From positions 145,463 to 209,462 of the forward strand of contig JAZQWC010000089.1 of assembly GCA_045632125.1 (NCBI GenBank): a stretch of 64,000 nt of DNA, read 5' to 3'. Each line of letters begins with the position of its first letter. Positions within the stretch are counted from its first letter, which is position 1. Made by a program: the position numbers and the translations under genes. Source of the stretch: CALWPV01 sp045632125 (GTDB taxonomy: Bacteria; Bacillota; Clostridia; Lachnospirales; Bianqueaceae). The notes under the pieces were generated by a model, which saw only the letters and a program-made list of their open reading frames with translations, ran no database searches and was not told the origin of the DNA. Positions 60,709 through 64,000 of the stretch are shown here, piece after piece.

Positions 60709-61280
60709 TGAAAGAACTGGCTCTCCATGTGCTGGATATTGGAGAGAATAGTGTTCGTGGTGATGGTAAAAATGTGGAGATCGTTTTGATGGAGGATCTA
60801 AAAGAAAATATTCTTGAGATCCGTATTATCGATGATGGACGCGGTATTCCACCGGAAATGTTGAAGACCATTAAAAATCCTTTTACCACTAGCCGAACAT
60901 TTCGTAAAGTTGGATTGGGAATTCCTTTCTTAAATGATACCTGCATGATGTGCGGAGGAAAACTGGATATTCAAAGTACAGTGGGTGTAGGCACTACGGT
61001 TGTGGCCCGCATGCAGCATAACAACATTGATCGACCGCCGCTGGGGGACATGCCCTCCACTTTGATGACTTTGTTTTCCTCTCATCCGGAGATCGCTTTT
61101 ACCTATCGGTACTTGTATCGTGGCCCGGAAGATGAAGAACTGCAAGAATTTGAAATCTCTACTCCGGATTTGAATGAAATATTGGAAGGAGTTCCGCTTA
61201 GTACCCCTAGTGTATACATGTGGGTGAAGGAGTTTTTGCAGGAAAATATGATGGCACTTAAGCTGCCGGAAGAAGAATAA
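60705..61280 (+). CDS. GHKL ATP-binding protein (second ATPase)
   Basis: 191 residues. N box HVLDIGENSVR, G1 DDGRGIPPEM, F box NPFTTSRTF, and G2 GLGIPFLND place it in the histidine kinase-like ATPase group. The C-terminus adds about 75 residues with no known phosphoacceptor (LSTPSVYMWVKEFLQEN). There is no HisKA domain, so it is a stand-alone kinase module, perhaps acting on the DRTGG partner. Its start overlaps the DRTGG stop. Confidence 0.9.
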   Translation: MMKELALHVLDIGENSVRGDGKNVEIVLMEDLKENILEIRIIDDGRGIPPEMLKTIKNPFTTSRTFRKVGLGIPFLNDTCMMCGGKLDIQSTVGVGTTVVARMQHNNIDRPPLGDMPSTLMTLFSSHPEIAFTYRYLYRGPEDEELQEFEISTPDLNEILEGVPLSTPSVYMWVKEFLQENMMALKLPEEE

Positions 61281-61337
61281 AATTGGTTAGTGTTATTTAA
61301 CTACTTTTAAAAAACGGATAAATACTGAAAAAGATTG

Positions 61338-61366
61338 TTTACTTTTTAGCAATTGTCTGGTATACT
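61338..61366 (+). promoter_or_regulatory. promoter ahead of the PHP gene
   Basis: TTTACT (61338-61343), 17 bp, TATACT (61361-61366). This separates the sensory genes from the PHP and hydrogenase genes, so they can be expressed independently. Confidence 0.7.
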
Positions 61367-61426
61367 GGTACTGTTATGGAGTCATATCATTCTGTACATG
61401 AATATCGGAAGGATGGAGGGAATGAA

Positions 61427-62137
61427 ATGAATATCGTATGTGATCTACATATGCATTCGGCTTTGTCGCCCTGCGCTCTGGAAGAAATGACGCCCAATAA
61501 CATGGTGAACATGGCATTATTACAGGAATTGACTGCGATTGCAGTGACGGATCATAACTCCTGCCGCAATGCGGCGGCTGTTATGGAAGTTGCTCAAGGA
61601 ACAGGGCTTGTGGTGGTGCCGGGGCTTGAAGTGCAAACCAGAGAAGAAGTACATGTGGTGACACTGTTTCAAAGTCTGGATGATGCACTAGCTATGCAAG
61701 AGGAAGTGTATGCGGCGTTGCCGGATATGAAGGCACCGGCCAAGATCCGAAACAAACAGCTGTTGATGGATGCGGAGGATGAGGTCGTTGGATATGAAGA
61801 AAAACTGCTTGGATTTTCCTGTAGTATGAGTATTGAACAGGTCGTGGCCAGGGCTGCCCATCACGGCGGCTTGGCTGTACCGGCTCATATCGATCGGAAA
61901 AGCTGCAGTATCCTTTCTAACTTGGGATTCATCCCGGAGGATCTTCATTTTCCTACTCTTGAACTTTCTATGTATGCGGAAAGAGAAAAGTACGAAACGA
62001 AGTTTTCAAAGTATCGGCTGCTTTCGGCATCGGATGCACACGAACTTGGGTTTGTGGGCATGGCCCCTTGTGAACTAAAGGTGGACACGGTTTCTGCCCA
62101 CGGCATCTTGCAGGTTCTAAAGAAAAGCTTGATGTAA
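61427..62137 (+). CDS. PHP domain phosphoesterase-like protein
   Basis: 236 residues from ATG 61427 (GGAGGG upstream). PHP metal motifs: CDLHMHSALSPC (DxHxH), VTDHNSCRNA, VVPGLEVQT, PAHIDRKSC, SASDAHELG. It is a cytoplasmic metal-dependent hydrolase like those found in front of hydrogenase gene sets in Clostridia. Role may be in cofactor or signal metabolism; substrate unknown. Confidence 0.88.
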   Translation: MNIVCDLHMHSALSPCALEEMTPNNMVNMALLQELTAIAVTDHNSCRNAAAVMEVAQGTGLVVVPGLEVQTREEVHVVTLFQSLDDALAMQEEVYAALPDMKAPAKIRNKQLLMDAEDEVVGYEEKLLGFSCSMSIEQVVARAAHHGGLAVPAHIDRKSCSILSNLGFIPEDLHFPTLELSMYAEREKYETKFSKYRLLSASDAHELGFVGMAPCELKVDTVSAHGILQVLKKSLM

Positions 62138-62148
62138 AAATTTTTTTC

Positions 62149-62162
62149 CGGCGTAAGCCGGT
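62149..62162 (+). other. GNRA-like hairpin ahead of the hydrogenase C subunit gene
   Basis: CCGGC-GTAA-GCCGG follows a T-run directly after the PHP gene. It is short and may cap or stabilise the downstream mRNA. Confidence 0.4.
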
Positions 62163-62191
62163 GGAAACATATTTTTAGGAGGTAATCTAAA

Positions 62192-62680
62192 ATGGCATGT
62201 AATTGCGCTGCTAATGGTCCGGACAAAGAGAAATATGCTCAGCTTGATGCATTTATCGACTCTTTGCCCACTACCAAGGGTGAACTGATTCGTGTTCTGC
62301 ACACGGCTCAGGGAATTTTCGGCTACCTGCCGAAGGAAGTTCAGATCTACGTTGCTAAGAGACTGAACGTTCCGGTATCTAAAGTTTATGGTGTAGTAAG
62401 CTTCTACTCTTTCTTCACAATGAAACCCAAAGGAGAATATGACATCTCTGTATGCATGGGTACCGCTTGTTATGTTCGTGGTGCTGAGGCTGTGTTGGAA
62501 GAATTGAAAAAGCGTTTGAACGTTGAAGTAGGCGGAACTACCCCCGATGGTAAGTTCTCTCTGAGAAGCCTGCGCTGTGTAGGTGCTTGTGGTCTGGCTC
62601 CCGTTGTTATGATCGGTGAGAAGGTTTATGGCCGTGTAACACCTGACATGGTTCCTGAAATTTTGGCTGAGTGCAAATAA
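62192..62680 (+). CDS. hydC: NuoE-like [2Fe-2S] subunit of bifurcating hydrogenase (HydC)
   Basis: 162 residues. The [2Fe-2S] thioredoxin-like fold has SVCMGTACYVRGAE and RCVGACGLAP holding the four Cys; the N-terminal helical region (GELIRVLHTAQGIFGYLPKEV) matches NuoE. In trimeric bifurcating hydrogenases this subunit passes electrons between NADH, ferredoxin and H2. AGGAGG in the shared leader ATATTTTTAGGAGG precedes the ATG. The ferredoxin and NuoF-like genes follow. Confidence 0.92.
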   Translation: MACNCAANGPDKEKYAQLDAFIDSLPTTKGELIRVLHTAQGIFGYLPKEVQIYVAKRLNVPVSKVYGVVSFYSFFTMKPKGEYDISVCMGTACYVRGAEAVLEELKKRLNVEVGGTTPDGKFSLRSLRCVGACGLAPVVMIGEKVYGRVTPDMVPEILAECK

Positions 62681-62694
62681 GAAGGAGAACAAAA

Positions 62695-63090
62695 ATGGCT
62701 AAGATCAAATCCTTAGAAGAGCTGAAGAAAATCAAAGAGCAGGCAAAGAACACTGTTTCTCTGCGTGTGAAAGGTGAAAATATTGAGAACATGATCCAGA
62801 TCCGTGTTGCTATGGCTACCTGTGGTATTGCTGCTGGCGCTCGCGAGACCATGGATGAGTTCATTAAAGTTCTGGGCGAGCAGGGCATCGAGAATGCTGT
62901 TGTAACTCAGACCGGCTGCATGGGTTATTGCTATGCAGAACCTACCATCGAACTGACCATGCCTGGCAAAGAGCCCATCGTTTACGGTCATGTTGATGTA
63001 GAAAAAGTTGATGAGATCATTGAAAAGGGTATCAAGGGCGGCGAGCTGCTGGATGGTATCATTCCTGTTACCCATACTAGTATCGAATAA
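62695..63090 (+). CDS. [2Fe-2S] ferredoxin-like subunit
   Basis: 131 residues from ATG 62695 (AAGGAGAAC upstream). Thioredoxin-like [2Fe-2S] ferredoxin: ATCGIAAGARETMDEF and TGCMGYCYAEP hold the four Cys. It is the short ferredoxin often inserted between NuoE and NuoF genes in clostridial hydrogenase operons (Cthe_0339-0340-like order). It probably donates electrons within or to the hydrogenase complex. Confidence 0.9.
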   Translation: MAKIKSLEELKKIKEQAKNTVSLRVKGENIENMIQIRVAMATCGIAAGARETMDEFIKVLGEQGIENAVVTQTGCMGYCYAEPTIELTMPGKEPIVYGHVDVEKVDEIIEKGIKGGELLDGIIPVTHTSIE

Positions 63091-63116
63091 TCGGAATATA
63101 TTTTTAGGAGGCTATT

Positions 63117-64000
63117 ATGGCAGATTATAAATTTCATATTCTGGTCTGCGGCGGTACCGGATGTATGTCTTCCAACTCCCGTCAGATCACCGAGAATTTG
63201 AATGATGCAATCAAAGCTGCTGGCATGACAGATGACGTAAAAGTTCTGCAGACCGGTTGTTTTGGTTTTTGTGAGCAGGGTCCTATCGTTAAGATTCTTC
63301 CTGATAACACTTTCTATACTCAGGTTAAGCCGGAAGATGCTAACGAGATCATTGCTGAACATATCGTAAAAGGTCGTAAAGTAGAGCGCCTGCTGTACGT
63401 AGATCCCGAGCAGGAAAAGCACATTTCCGATGCTAAGCATATGGAATTCTACAAAAAGCAGATGCGTATCGCTCTGAGAAACTGCGGTTTCATCGATCCC
63501 GAAAACATTGATGAGTACATTGGCCGTGATGGTTATGCTGCTCTGGCAAAATGTATCACCGAGATGACTCCTGAAGAAGTTATCGACGAAATGAAGAAGT
63601 CCGGTCTGCGTGGCCGTGGCGGTGCAGGCTTCCCCACCGGTTTGAAGTGGCAGTTTGCTCGTGGCTATCAGGCAGATCAGAAATATGTTGTATGTAACGC
63701 AGACGAAGGTGACCCCGGTGCATTCATGGACCGTTCCATTCTGGAAGGTGACCCCAACAGCGTAATCGAGGCTATGGCTATTTGCGGTTATGCAATTGGT
63801 GCTTCTCAGGGTCGTGTATATATTCGTGCTGAGTACCCCTTGGCAATTCAGAGACTGGAAACCGCTATCGGACAGGCTCGTGAATATGGTCTGTTGGGTG
63901 ACAACATTCTGGGTACTGACTTCTCCTTCGATATTCAGCTGTGCTTCGGTGCAGGTGCATTCGTGTGTGGCGAAGAGACCGCTCTGATCCACTCCATGGA
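63117..64000 (+). CDS. hydB: NuoF-like FMN/NAD-binding subunit of bifurcating hydrogenase (HydB), partial
   Basis: 294 codons are visible from ATG 63117 before the window ends. The N-terminal thioredoxin-like [2Fe-2S] domain has CGGTGCMSS and TGCFGFCEQGP. The NuoF part begins MKKSGLRGRGGAGFPTGLKW (NADH/FMN-binding Gly-rich loop), continues NADEGDPGAFMDR, and reaches CGEETALIHSM. The shared leader ATATTTTTAGGAGG (63098-63111) precedes it. The catalytic HydA gene is expected next, outside the window. Confidence 0.95.
   Translation, partial: MADYKFHILVCGGTGCMSSNSRQITENLNDAIKAAGMTDDVKVLQTGCFGFCEQGPIVKILPDNTFYTQVKPEDANEIIAEHIVKGRKVERLLYVDPEQEKHISDAKHMEFYKKQMRIALRNCGFIDPENIDEYIGRDGYAALAKCITEMTPEEVIDEMKKSGLRGRGGAGFPTGLKWQFARGYQADQKYVVCNADEGDPGAFMDRSILEGDPNSVIEAMAICGYAIGASQGRVYIRAEYPLAIQRLETAIGQAREYGLLGDNILGTDFSFDIQLCFGAGAFVCGEETALIHSM

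Noticed and set aside
62988..63992. 334-codon minus-strand frame opposite the NuoF-like gene
   Set aside because: Antisense to a clear hydrogenase subunit, with no start signal.

Overview
The window looks like chromosome of a strictly anaerobic, low-to-mid GC Gram-positive bacterium of the class Clostridia, probably a gut-type relative of the Oscillospiraceae/Lachnospiraceae. This is inferred from strong AGGAGG ribosome sites, occasional TTG/GTG starts, a T-box leader on metG, lipoprotein signal peptides, a bifurcating-type [FeFe]-hydrogenase locus, several radical-SAM enzymes, a Cys-type sulfatase and many glycoside-active proteins. No rRNA, tRNA, insertion sequence or CRISPR array was seen.

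1-9 kb: the end of an ABC exporter ATPase with its two ABC-2 permeases, a divided chromate-type transporter (minus), a 586-base gap carrying an unusual motif cluster, a Nudix hydrolase, a DUF11 repeat protein (minus), and a nucleoside salvage operon (uridine phosphorylase, deoB, deoC, PfkB kinase). 9-17 kb: a radical-SAM protein, then small accessory genes (Nudix, P-loop kinase, serine hydrolase, TipAS-type MerR regulator, VOC protein, GrpB), a UroD-like methyltransferase (minus) and a DUF3472 lipoprotein.

17-22.2 kb is a visibly AT-rich accessory island: an Rpn-type nuclease, a small MerR regulator with two copies of one operator, and a four-gene unit made of a 244-aa unknown, two DUF4230 proteins (one membrane-anchored, one lipoprotein) and a 413-aa unknown. 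This is the best candidate for an undescribed system. 22.2-30.3 kb: a GyrI-like protein, a discoidin-PHP fusion, an amino-acid ABC importer, a YerC/TrpR-like regulator, an EamA transporter, and a coupled SGNH hydrolase and GH18 pair. The convergent gap at 30.3-30.7 kb holds a strikingly regular array of palindromes at about 42-bp pitch.

30.7-38.6 kb (all minus): glycerol kinase, polyphosphate:AMP phosphotransferase, CDF metal transporter, DUF1177 protein and a GH2 beta-mannosidase-like enzyme. 38.9-45.1 kb: nitrilase-HAD-TSUP operon, a 7TM-LuxR regulator with repeated leader motifs, two lipoproteins, a small membrane protein and a metallophosphoesterase. 45.3-53.5 kb: a large glycosidase-like protein, a CcdA/TlpA-like redox pair, a PflA-like radical-SAM protein, a sulfatase, and metG with its T-box. 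53.5-58.1 kb (minus): a TPR membrane protein with two tandem 625-aa DUF4838 paralogues.

58.3-64 kb is the hydrogenase locus. It has two DRTGG/GHKL ATPase gene pairs around a sensory-type hydrogenase-like protein, a PHP-domain protein, then the NuoE-like, ferredoxin-like and NuoF-like subunits of an electron-bifurcating hydrogenase. The NuoF gene runs off the window, and the catalytic subunit presumably follows outside.
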